From the NCBI GenBank assembly GCA_964385635.1, contig CAYLPU010000007.1, positions 20,207 to 84,206 of the forward strand: a DNA stretch of 64,000 nucleotides, written 5' to 3'. Source of the stretch: CAYLPU01 sp964385635. Its GTDB lineage: Bacteria; Chloroflexota; Anaerolineae; B4-G1. The translations under genes and the position numbers were made by a program. Each line of letters begins with the position of its first letter. Position 1 is the first letter of the stretch. Below, one piece after another: positions 53,516 through 61,284 of the stretch. The notes beneath the pieces were generated by a model. That model was given only the letters and a program-made list of their open reading frames with translations. It ran no database searches and was not told where the DNA came from.

Positions 53516-54666
53516 GAATCGGTATTCTGACAGGAGGAGGAGACGTCCCGGGACTGAACCCCTGCATCAAGGCATTGGTCTACCGCGCCATTAACGAGGG
53601 GCATGAGCCCATTGGCATCCGCCGTGGCTGGCGCGGCCTCCTCTTCTACAACCCTGACGATCCCGCTACATACGAGGAATGCACGACGCCGCTTGATAAA
53701 CTCATAGTGCGTACCATAGACCGTACCGGCGGCACCTTCCTGCACACCTCGCGCACCAATCCTGGCCGCATGCGCCCCTCGCATGCGCCGGACTTTCTGC
53801 GCCCTGAGGGAGAGTTAGACGACAGCCAGACGCTTGACTTCACCGATCACGTATTGAAGGCGTTGGAACACCTCGAGATTGACATACTGACCCCCATCGG
53901 AGGGGAGGACACGTTGGGATACGCAGCCCGTATCCATCGGGAGGGCTTCCCCGTCATCAGCATCCCCAAGACGATGGACAACGACGTCTTCGGCACCGAC
54001 TTCTGCATCGGCTTCTCCACCGCCATCACACGCAGCGTGCACTTCATCCACCAGTTACGTTCCACGGCCGGCTCCCACGAGCGCATCGGCGTGATTGAAC
54101 TGTTCGGGCGGCACTCTGGCGAAACGTCGCTCATCTCGGCTTACCTGGCTGGCGTGGATCGGGCCATCATCTCCGAGGTTCCTTTCGACATCGAGAGACT
54201 GGCCGACCTGTTGATGCAGGACAAACGGGCCAATCCCAGTAACTACGCCATGATGACCATCTCGGAGGGCGCTCATGAGATCGGCGAGGAGATTGTTCAG
54301 ACCGGTGTGGCCGACCCCTACGGCCACAAAAAGCTGGGCGGTATCGGCGCAGTCACAGCGACCAAACTTGAGCAGATCACCGGCGAGAAGACGATGTGCC
54401 AGGAAGTGGCCTACCTGATGCGCTCGGGCGCGCCGGACGCGCTGGACATCATGGTGGCAGTCAACTACGCCAACACAGCGATGGACCTGCTCGCCATTGG
54501 CAAGTTCGGACGCATGGTCGCGCTCAGAGACGGGCGCTATATAGACGTCTCGGCCGAATCGCCTACGCTGGGAGTCAAACACGTGGACGTGCGGGCGCTC
54601 TACGATATGGACAACTACCGGCCCAAAGTATGGCACGTGCTGAGCAAGCCGATGTTCCTGTACTAG
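53512..54666 (+). CDS. Phosphofructokinase family protein with pyrophosphate-type signature
   Basis: 384 residues. LTGGGDVPGLNPCI starts the fold. At the donor site the motif reads PIGGEDTLG, with Asp where ATP enzymes have Gly (E. coli position 104), and PKTMDNDVFGTD, with Lys where ATP enzymes have Gly (position 124). Both are the known marks of PPi-dependent phosphofructokinases, which work in either direction. GAGGGAGGAA precedes ATG. A second phosphofructokinase gene follows after 16 bases. Substrate could also be another sugar phosphate. Confidence 0.85.
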   Translation: MRIGILTGGGDVPGLNPCIKALVYRAINEGHEPIGIRRGWRGLLFYNPDDPATYEECTTPLDKLIVRTIDRTGGTFLHTSRTNPGRMRPSHAPDFLRPEGELDDSQTLDFTDHVLKALEHLEIDILTPIGGEDTLGYAARIHREGFPVISIPKTMDNDVFGTDFCIGFSTAITRSVHFIHQLRSTAGSHERIGVIELFGRHSGETSLISAYLAGVDRAIISEVPFDIERLADLLMQDKRANPSNYAMMTISEGAHEIGEEIVQTGVADPYGHKKLGGIGAVTATKLEQITGEKTMCQEVAYLMRSGAPDALDIMVAVNYANTAMDLLAIGKFGRMVALRDGRYIDVSAESPTLGVKHVDVRALYDMDNYRPKVWHVLSKPMFLY

Positions 54667-54682
54667 CCACCGGGAGGCTGAG

Positions 54683-55654
54683 ATGAAACGTATTGGGGTG
54701 CTGACAAGCGGCGGGGACAATCCCGGTCTCAATCCCTGCATCCGGGCCGTAGTACGTACAGGACTCCACCTGGGGGCGGAGGTAATGGGCATCCGCCGAG
54801 GCTACGCCGGTCTGGTAGACGGCGAAATAGAGGAGATGGACGCCCGCTCAGTGGGCGGCATTATCGGGCGCGGGGGGACGATTCTGGGCACCGCCCGCTG
54901 TCCTGAGTTCTACGAGCCCAAAGGACGGCGGGAGGCGCTGCGCAGCCTCAACCGCTTCGGGATAGATGGACTGGTAGTCATAGGTGGCAACGGCTCCCTC
55001 AATGGCGCGCTGGAACTGTGGCGCATGGGTTTCCCGACTATCGGTGTCCCCAGCACTATCGACAATGACGTTAGCGGCACCGATATCTCCATCGGTGTGG
55101 ACACGGCGCTTAACACCATCCTGGATGCCATAGACAAGATCAAGGACACCGCATCGTCCCACAACCGAGCCTTTCTCATCGAGACGATGGGGCGCGACTC
55201 GGGCTACCTGGCGCTGGCGAGCGGCATCGCTGGCGGGGCAGAACTGGTGCTGATTCCCGAGGTAGAGACGACGTTTGAGGAAATCTGCCAGATAATTGAC
55301 GACGCCTACATTCGGGGTAAGGCGCACTGCATCATCGTCGTCGCCGAGGGATGGAAGCCAGGGACACAGGCACTGGCCGGGCAACTGCGCGAACGTCAGG
55401 AGGAGTTGGGCTTTTCGGTGCGGGTCACACAACTGGGACACGTCCAGCGGGGCGGCTCTGCCAGTGCCTTCGACCGGCTGCTGGCCACCCGGTTGGGAGC
55501 GTTCGCGGTGCGTGAACTGATCGCCGGCAACGGTGGGAACATAGCCGGCTGGGCCAAGAACACCGCCGCGCTGATCCCCTTGGAGGAAGCGGTGGCCTTC
55601 GAGAAGCAGATAAGCCCAGAGTTGTGCGAGTTGGCGAGAATTATGGAGCAATAG
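54683..55654 (+). CDS. pfkA: 6-phosphofructokinase, ATP-type signature
   Basis: 323 residues, the usual length of bacterial PfkA. LTSGGDNPGLNPCIRAVVR, then VIGGNGSLNGALEL and VPSTIDNDVSGTD. Gly is kept at the position that favours ATP, and Ser replaces the second Gly. The magnesium-binding Asp of GGDGS is Asn here, which is unusual. The catalytic TIDND is intact, as are METMGRDSGYLAL and LGHVQRGGSAS. It commits glucose to glycolysis. GGGAGG precedes ATG. Confidence 0.88.
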   Translation: MKRIGVLTSGGDNPGLNPCIRAVVRTGLHLGAEVMGIRRGYAGLVDGEIEEMDARSVGGIIGRGGTILGTARCPEFYEPKGRREALRSLNRFGIDGLVVIGGNGSLNGALELWRMGFPTIGVPSTIDNDVSGTDISIGVDTALNTILDAIDKIKDTASSHNRAFLIETMGRDSGYLALASGIAGGAELVLIPEVETTFEEICQIIDDAYIRGKAHCIIVVAEGWKPGTQALAGQLRERQEELGFSVRVTQLGHVQRGGSASAFDRLLATRLGAFAVRELIAGNGGNIAGWAKNTAALIPLEEAVAFEKQISPELCELARIMEQ

Positions 55655-55816
55655 GAACGAGCATCTCACGCACCAGTGCCTCAATCCGGTCAGCCAACTC
55701 CCGGATGGCCTGCGGTAGTTGCGTGGTCCCGCAGCCGGGCGTGCGGCAGACATAGAGATGTGCTCGACATTCCACTCGTCCCAGACCAGTTCGTCAATGC
55801 GCACGGCGATGCGCAC
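55641..55816 (-). pseudogene. Possible frameshifted small gene
   Basis: On the minus strand MRIAVRIDELVWDEWNVEHI opens a frame; in the next frame HLYVCRTPGCGTTQLPQAIR and ELADRIEALVREMLVPIAP run to a stop at 55641. The first part resembles the start of some small toxin-like proteins. A single indel near 55757 would join them into one 57-residue or so protein. Low confidence. Confidence 0.3.
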
Positions 55817-57487
55817 CTACATGATCATCGGCTCGCGATAGAGGCCGAAGACCTCTCGGAAGACGTCCATCATCTCCTGCAACGTGGCGTAGACGCGCAC
55901 AGCGTCCAAGATGCGCGGCATCGTGTTCTCGGTGCCCTGGGCGGCTATGCGCAGCCGGTCGAGCGCCTGACCTACCGCTCCGTTGTCTCGCTCCGCCCGC
56001 ACCTGCGCCAGCCGGGCACATTGCCTCTCGTATCCCTGTGGGTCTATCTTCAACAGCGGCACTTGCAGCGGCTCGTCCGCCACAAATTCGTTTATTCCGA
56101 CGATGACGCGCCGCCGCTCGTCAATCTCCCGCTGGTAGCGATAGGCAGCGTCGGCGATCTCCTGCTGAAAGAAGCCAGCCTCGATGGCCGGAATGACCCC
56201 GCCTAATGCCTCGATTCCCTCGAAGTAGTCGTAGGCCTGCCGCTCCATACGGTCGGTGAGCGCTTCGATGGCATAAGCCCCACCCAGCGGATCCACAGTG
56301 TTGGTGACACCGCTCTCGTGGGCAATGATCTGCTGGGTGCGTAGCGCGATGGTGACGGCACGTTCGCTGGGGAGGGCCAGCGCTTCATCCAGGCTGTTGG
56401 TGTGCAAAGATTGGGTGCCGCCCAGCACCGCTGCCAAAGCCTGAATCGCCACCCGCACAACGTTGATCTCCGGCTGCTGGGCAGTGAGCGAGCATCCTGC
56501 CGTCTGTGTGTGGAAACGCAACCACCAGGAGCGAGGGTTCTGCGCGCCGAAGGTGCGGCGCATCTCCCGCGCCCAGATGCGGCGGGCGGCACGAAACTTG
56601 GCGACCTCCTCCAGGAAGTCGTTGTGGCAGTTGAAGAAGAAGGAAAGACGAGGCGCAAAAGCGTCAACGTCCAGCCCGCGCTCCAATGCCCAGCGAACGT
56701 ACTCCATCCCATCGGCCAAGGTGAACGCCAACTCCTGCGCCGCCGTCGAGCCGGCCTCCCGGATATGGTAGCCTGAGATGGAGATGGTGTTCCACTTCGG
56801 CAGGTGCTGAGTGCCGAACTCGACGGTGTCGGTCACCAGCCGCATTGAGGGCTGAGGCGGGAAGATATACTCCTTCTGAGCGATGTACTCCTTGAGAATG
56901 TCATTCTGAATAGTGCCGCCGAGTTGACGCATCGGCACGCCTTGCTTTTCGGCGGCGGCGATATACATAGCCCAGGTAATAGCCGCCGGCGAGTTGATGG
57001 TCATCGAGGTGGTCACCTTGTCCAGGGGAATGGTGTCGAAGAGAATCTCCATATCGCGCAGCGAGGAGACGGCGACACCGCACTTGCCAAACTCCCCCTC
57101 CGCCTCCGGGTCGTCGGTGTCGTAACCGTAGAGCGTGGGCAGGTCAAAGGCCACCGAGAGGCCAGTCTGCCCCTGTTCCAGCAGGTACTTGAAGCGGTTG
57201 TTGGTCTCCTCGGCAGCGCCGAATCCGGCGAACATGCGCATCGTCCACAGCCGGCCCCGGTGCATCGTGGGATGGACCCCCCGGGTGAAAGGGTACTCGC
57301 CGGGAAAGCCCAAATTTTCCACGTAATCCCCCTCCACGTCCAGCGGGGTGTACAGACGCTCGACGGGCTCGCCGGATGTCGTGATAAACTCCTCGTATCG
57401 TTCAGGACGCCGATTGAGGGTCTCTCTCAGTGTGGTCTGTTCCCAGCGTTCATGGCTCTGTTGGACAGCCTGTAGATCATTATCCAT
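55817..57487 (-). CDS. Methylmalonyl-CoA mutase, catalytic-chain type without B12 domain
   Basis: 556 residues. YPFTRGVHPTMHRGRLWTMR, FAGFGAAEETNNRFKYLLEQ and GQTGLSVAFDLPTLYGYD are nearly the standard mutase N-terminal domain sequence, with WNTISISGYHIREAGSTAAQ further on. It interconverts methylmalonyl-CoA and succinyl-CoA using adenosylcobalamin. The cobalamin-binding domain is absent, so a separate small subunit should exist elsewhere. The B12-reactivation genes at 44.6-47.2 kb serve a different chemistry. Confidence 0.9.
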   Translation of the reverse strand: MDNDLQAVQQSHERWEQTTLRETLNRRPERYEEFITTSGEPVERLYTPLDVEGDYVENLGFPGEYPFTRGVHPTMHRGRLWTMRMFAGFGAAEETNNRFKYLLEQGQTGLSVAFDLPTLYGYDTDDPEAEGEFGKCGVAVSSLRDMEILFDTIPLDKVTTSMTINSPAAITWAMYIAAAEKQGVPMRQLGGTIQNDILKEYIAQKEYIFPPQPSMRLVTDTVEFGTQHLPKWNTISISGYHIREAGSTAAQELAFTLADGMEYVRWALERGLDVDAFAPRLSFFFNCHNDFLEEVAKFRAARRIWAREMRRTFGAQNPRSWWLRFHTQTAGCSLTAQQPEINVVRVAIQALAAVLGGTQSLHTNSLDEALALPSERAVTIALRTQQIIAHESGVTNTVDPLGGAYAIEALTDRMERQAYDYFEGIEALGGVIPAIEAGFFQQEIADAAYRYQREIDERRRVIVGINEFVADEPLQVPLLKIDPQGYERQCARLAQVRAERDNGAVGQALDRLRIAAQGTENTMPRILDAVRVYATLQEMMDVFREVFGLYREPMIM

Positions 57488-57601
57488 TGTTCAACCCCCA
57501 GGAAAAAATAACATTGCCGCGATTATACCCTGCTTCGGCGGAAAGCGGGAATCTTTGCCCGCCTCTTCGCTCAACCCCTGGTACTACTGTCCTCCATGCG
57601 C

Positions 57602-58417
57602 TTACCGCGCCCCTACAGCCCCATACGACCGATCCGCAATCGCCTGCCCTTCCGGCCCCAGCAGCCACTGGGCAAACTCGCGGGCCTCACCGGCCGGCTC
57701 GGCAGTGGCTGCCAGATAGAGCAGGCGCGAGAGCGGGTAACTCCCGTCGGAGAGGGCGTTCGAGGATGTTGGCAAGATGCCCTCCACCGGCAGCATCCGC
57801 ACGCGATCAGCGATGGATTCCTCCATCCACAGCGTCGAAACATAGCCGATGGTGCCCGGAGCGCGTTCCACGTACTCGATGACTGCCTCGCTGGAGGGCA
57901 TCACGACGCCGATGAGCGCGACGTCGTAGTCACCCAGCACCGCGCCCTCGAACGCAGCGCGAGTGCCGGAGCCTTCCTCGCGGCTGACGATGGTGAGCAC
58001 CATCCCACCCCACTCCTGCACCCGGCCGCGGAAGATGTCCCGCAGGTGCACAATCCCCGTCTCCGCGAACGGCGTAGCAGGATGAACGATGACAGCAACA
58101 CCATCTCGGGCGAAGGGTTGGTACCACAGCGGCCCCTCATCGGCAGTCTCTCGTAGCCAAGAGAGCAGCGCCAAGTCTGCCCCACCTGCCCGCAGAGTCT
58201 GTTCGGCCACCGAAGAGTTGAACATCTCGACCTGGACTGTGACCCAGGGGCAATCCTCCTCGTAGGCAGCGGCCAGTTCCTCGGCCAGTGGCCCGCAGGA
58301 ATCGGCGCTCACCAACCGCAGGACGACAGGCTCGCGGGTGACGGTGAGGGGTTGGGAAGCGCAGGCGGTCAGGAGGAACGCCAGAACCCCTGGCACAAGC
58401 CTTTTGCGTACAATCAT
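57602..58417 (-). CDS. PstS-like substrate-binding lipoprotein
   Basis: 271 residues. A lipobox FLLTACAS ends the signal sequence. The binding fold is like phosphate-binding PstS: SADSCGPLAEELAAAY, IFRGRVQEWGG, TIVSREEGSGTRAAF and APGTIGYVSTLW. The SREEGSGTR stretch matches the phosphate-binding loop. No pstCAB genes are near. Its start overlaps the C39-like gene stop by four bases, an unusual link between a binding lipoprotein and a peptidase. Confidence 0.8.
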   Translation of the reverse strand: MIVRKRLVPGVLAFLLTACASQPLTVTREPVVLRLVSADSCGPLAEELAAAYEEDCPWVTVQVEMFNSSVAEQTLRAGGADLALLSWLRETADEGPLWYQPFARDGVAVIVHPATPFAETGIVHLRDIFRGRVQEWGGMVLTIVSREEGSGTRAAFEGAVLGDYDVALIGVVMPSSEAVIEYVERAPGTIGYVSTLWMEESIADRVRMLPVEGILPTSSNALSDGSYPLSRLLYLAATAEPAGEAREFAQWLLGPEGQAIADRSYGAVGAR

Positions 58418-58881
58418 TGATCCGTGGGCTTAATGACGATCATCAGGTAATTTACGGCAGCCCAGGCACGCAGAAAAGCAGGTAGCGGGACAATCGCGGG
58501 GCCAGTAGGAAGCGCCGGGTCGTGTACGTGAACGCTTTCCCCGCTCATTTCGACCACTACCAATGCGTGGATTGCCTCAACGTCCCAACGAGGAAGAGGT
58601 GGTGTCCAGACGTGGACGATGCAAGGATATCCCGCTTCTACCTGTTGGCGCAGATAAGACTGTGACCCGGGCCGAACATCAGCGGTAAAACCAAGCGCGG
58701 GTAAGTATAGCATTAGATTGACGGGACTTGTACCACCAGGGCGGGTCTTCAACAAGGCACGCAATTCTGCCTCGGCGTGTTCGGCACCGAAGAAAGCCAG
58801 CACCATGCGGGTGCAGGCAGCCAGACAACTGTAGTCTAATTCTTGCTCAAAGTGCGGCACGTTCACAGAGTGCCTCGGCAC
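58414..58881 (-). CDS. C39-like cysteine peptidase family protein
   Basis: 155 residues with no signal peptide. VPHFEQELDYSCLAACTRMV has the catalytic Cys with its upstream Gln, EAIHALVVVEM the His, and VHVHDPAL the Asp, as in the C39 peptidases that process bacteriocin leaders or in related proteins. The upstream small gene overlaps it by 35 bases. No ABC exporter or bacteriocin gene is seen. Confidence 0.75.
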   Translation of the reverse strand: MPRHSVNVPHFEQELDYSCLAACTRMVLAFFGAEHAEAELRALLKTRPGGTSPVNLMLYLPALGFTADVRPGSQSYLRQQVEAGYPCIVHVWTPPLPRWDVEAIHALVVVEMSGESVHVHDPALPTGPAIVPLPAFLRAWAAVNYLMIVIKPTDQ

Positions 58882-59206
58882 GAGCCAGCAGATCCTCGCT
58901 AGTCTGACCGTCGGCCACCATCACCTCGCCTGTCTCAGCATCTATCAGCAGGTGCCCCACTATACCAAGGGGGCCCTTACGGGAAGGCGCATATTGCACC
59001 GGCACACGCCAGCACAATGTTGGCCCTACGACCAGTTCCGGCTGGCCAGCACAGAGTTGATCGCCAGCCCGCATAACCAAAAAATAGTTGGCCTTCTGCT
59101 TAGCCGTAAAGGCCGAGATGTTAATATCTGTGCTAACTTCGATCTTCACCATCACCCGGCTTGTAGCCGGAAGATCCAATCCCACTACCGTTGCCTGCTC
59201 CGCCAT
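58847..59206 (-). CDS. Small hypothetical protein upstream of the C39-like gene
   Basis: 119 residues from MAEQATVVGLDL. Reads as an all-in-one beta-rich fold: VMVKIEVSTDINISAFTAKQ, GPTLCWRVPVQYAPSRKG, PLGIVGHLLIDAETGEV. I do not recognise the family. GGGGTGA is well placed before ATG 59206, and the promoter upstream is good. It overlaps the peptidase gene by 35 bases, so the two are made together; a substrate or inhibitor role is a guess. Confidence 0.65.
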   Translation of the reverse strand: MAEQATVVGLDLPATSRVMVKIEVSTDINISAFTAKQKANYFLVMRAGDQLCAGQPELVVGPTLCWRVPVQYAPSRKGPLGIVGHLLIDAETGEVMVADGQTSEDLLARAEALCERAAL

Positions 59207-59226
59207 TGATTTCACCCCCTGTGTCC

Positions 59227-59255
59227 CATTATACCCTGCATCCGAGGCACAAACA
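59227..59255 (-). promoter_or_regulatory. Promoter of the C39-like operon
   Basis: TTGTTT (59255-59250), 17-base spacer, TATAAT (59232-59227). It lies just after the uppP stop. Confidence 0.7.
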
Positions 59256-59257
59256 AG

Positions 59258-60145
59258 TTACGTCGTCCATACCCCTCGCATCAACGATACGAACAGGCAG
59301 GCGACACCCACGACAGCGCAGTAGACAGCGAACGGGTAGAGCCGGTGACGCTGCAGGTAGCGCAGCAGGAAATGAATGCAGCCGAAACCGACGATGCCCG
59401 CCGCCAGGAAGCCAACGACGAGCGCCGGGGCCTGCGCCGCCAGACCACCCATCTGCGCCAAATCCACCACCTTGAGCAGCCCCGCGCCGAGGATGATGGG
59501 AGTCGCCAGGAGAAAACTAAACCTCGCGGCAGGCTCCCGTTGCAACCCCCGCGCCAGCCCGGCGGCGATAGTCGCGCCGGAGCGAGAAATGCCTGGCAAG
59601 ATAGCCAATGCCTGGGCCAGCCCGATCACCAATGCGTCCAGCCAGGTCAGTTTGTCAAGGTCACGCTCCCGACGACCCAACCATTCTGTACCGGTCAGAA
59701 ACGCCGCCGTGACCAGCAAGAAGCCAGCCGCTGCGATGGGGCGAGCGAACATCCCCTCGAAGAAATCTTCCAGCAGCCAGCCGATCAGCGCCCCAGGCAG
59801 CGTGCCCAGCAGGATGAACCAGGCCAGCCGGGCCTCCGGGGCCTCAGAACCTGGCGAAGGTTCAGCGCCGCTAGAAACCAGGTTTTTCGGAAAAAACCTG
59901 GTTTCTTTTTCTGTCAGCACACGCAGAGAGCGAAAAGCCGCACCGACGAGCGAGACCCAATCACGCCAGAAGTAGACGACGACGGCAAGCGCCGTGCCCC
60001 AGTGAACCACAGCGTCAAAGGCCAGGCCCGATGCAGGCCATCCGAGAAGCCAGGGCACGAGCACCAGGTGGCCCGAACTGCTGACAGGGAGGAACTCGGT
60101 CGCGCCCTGGAGAATGCCGAGGAGAAATGCCTGGAAGATATTCAC
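59258..60145 (-). CDS. uppP: Undecaprenyl-diphosphate phosphatase
   Basis: 295 residues with about eight membrane helices. LQGATEFLPVSSSGHLVLVP and LPGISRSGATIAAGLARG are the two active-site signatures. It recycles the lipid carrier of peptidoglycan synthesis. Between about residues 79 and 106, in a cytoplasmic loop, ETRFFPKNLVSSGAEPSPGS is encoded by a perfect inverted repeat and a second small hairpin, absent from normal family members. ATGA overlap with capA upstream. Confidence 0.93.
   Translation of the reverse strand: MNIFQAFLLGILQGATEFLPVSSSGHLVLVPWLLGWPASGLAFDAVVHWGTALAVVVYFWRDWVSLVGAAFRSLRVLTEKETRFFPKNLVSSGAEPSPGSEAPEARLAWFILLGTLPGALIGWLLEDFFEGMFARPIAAAGFLLVTAAFLTGTEWLGRRERDLDKLTWLDALVIGLAQALAILPGISRSGATIAAGLARGLQREPAARFSFLLATPIILGAGLLKVVDLAQMGGLAAQAPALVVGFLAAGIVGFGCIHFLLRYLQRHRLYPFAVYCAVVGVACLFVSLMRGVWTT
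59873..59906. repeat. Perfect 15-bp inverted repeat inside uppP (GAAACC type)
   Basis: AGAAACCAGGTTTTT at 59873-59887 and its exact complement at 59892-59906, 4-base loop. A smaller hairpin GAACC(T)GG...GGTTC lies next to it at 59848-59863. The reading frame stays open across both. Confidence 0.75.
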
Positions 60146-61278
60146 GGTTTGTGTTCCTCAACACTGGATACTGGAGGCTGGAGGCTGGGCTCAAGCGCCA
60201 GACGGGCGAGAATAGCGGCACCGTCCTCCAAGCCAGCGGGCCTCACGCGTCCCTGCTCAACCACGGTCGGCACAGCCCTGACGGCGACGATGCGACCACC
60301 TTGCAATGTGACACGCAGGATAGCCCCCCAGCGGCAATCGGCCGGGTAGGGCTGATCGAAAAGGAAGTTGCCCAGGCTATAAGCAACCAAAGCCTCCCCC
60401 ACCCACTCGACCCGCTGCAGGACGTGGGGCCCGTGCCCAACGATGATGCCGGCCCCAGCCTCGGCCAGCGCTCTGGCGATGGCCCGTTGGCGCGGGCCAG
60501 GAGCGGCCTGGTACTCGCCCCCCCAGTGGATGGAGACGATGATCATGTCCGACTGTTCCGCTGCAGTGGCTACCACCTCGGCTGCAGCCTCTAAATCGAG
60601 GGGCATGACGCTGTCGTCGAAGGCCAGGCAGGAGAGAGTAGATGAGGGATGAGTAGATGAGGGATGAGTAAACGAGGTAGAAGTAGATGCGAACGTAGGC
60701 TGCCCCACCGGGATGATGGCGGCCTCCTGCAGCACTCGCCGCGTCTCGGCCAGCCCCGCCTGGCCTGCATCCAGCGCGTGGTTGTTGGCCAGGGAGACGA
60801 CGTCGAAACCGGCTGTCTGAAGGGCGGCGACCGCCTCCGGCGGTGCTCTCAGGTCATACCGCCCCCCCAGCTGGGGGGATGAAAGGGAGGCTGTCCCACT
60901 CATCAAGGAAGATGAGGGAGGGCTGTCCCCCCCGGTGGGGGGGATGAAGGGGGAGAACGGTGCAGTCGTCAGCGGCGACTCCAGGTTGGCGAAAGCCAGG
61001 ACTTCGGCGAACTCAGCCGAGCCGTCCGCCTCGGCCAGCCAGGGCTGCACCTCAACGAAGGCAGCCTCCCAGTCCCCATCCAGCGCCTGCGCCACTCCAC
61101 GCCCCAGCATCACGTCGCCGACGAAAGCGATCGTGAGAGTCGGGCCGTCGGCTTCGCTCAAGACAAGTGGGGCGGGCTCGACTGGAAGGAGGAAGAAGGA
61201 AGCAAGGAAACAAGAAGGGACACACGCCCACAGCAATGCCGTGAGACTTCCGCGCTTCCTCACTTCCCCGTTTCCCAT
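60142..61278 (-). CDS. CapA family (PGA synthesis type) metallophosphoesterase-like protein
   Basis: 378 residues. One N-terminal membrane helix or signal at about 12-32. AFVGDVMLGRGVAQALDG, FANLESPLTT, VVSLANNHALD, VSIHWGGEYQ, VGHGPHVLQ and AYSLGNFLFDQ are the family motifs, all kept. Relatives act in poly-gamma-glutamate capsule assembly or are general phosphoesterases. Two stretches of repeat-type DNA are read in frame: about residues 105-140 (PFIPPTGGDSPPSSSLM) and residues around 199-215 (TSTSFTHPSSTHPSST). It is 6 bases after the DUF3160 gene. Confidence 0.9.
   Translation of the reverse strand: MGNGEVRKRGSLTALLWACVPSCFLASFFLLPVEPAPLVLSEADGPTLTIAFVGDVMLGRGVAQALDGDWEAAFVEVQPWLAEADGSAEFAEVLAFANLESPLTTAPFSPFIPPTGGDSPPSSSLMSGTASLSSPQLGGRYDLRAPPEAVAALQTAGFDVVSLANNHALDAGQAGLAETRRVLQEAAIIPVGQPTFASTSTSFTHPSSTHPSSTLSCLAFDDSVMPLDLEAAAEVVATAAEQSDMIIVSIHWGGEYQAAPGPRQRAIARALAEAGAGIIVGHGPHVLQRVEWVGEALVAYSLGNFLFDQPYPADCRWGAILRVTLQGGRIVAVRAVPTVVEQGRVRPAGLEDGAAILARLALEPSLQPPVSSVEEHKP
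60636..60676. repeat. 15-mer direct repeat inside capA
   Basis: TAGATGAGGGATGAG occurs twice in tandem, with a third partial copy. Read in frame as a Ser/Thr/His-rich stretch in capA. Confidence 0.7.
60863..60943. repeat. G/C-run palindromes inside capA
   Basis: CCCCCCAGCTGGGGGG (60863-60878) is a perfect palindrome. A second, CCCCCCC with GGGGGGG across a 3-base loop, lies at 60927-60943. Between them are two related copies of GGGAGGxCTGTCCC. The capA frame reads through without a stop. Confidence 0.75.
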
Positions 61279-61284
61279 CTTCGT

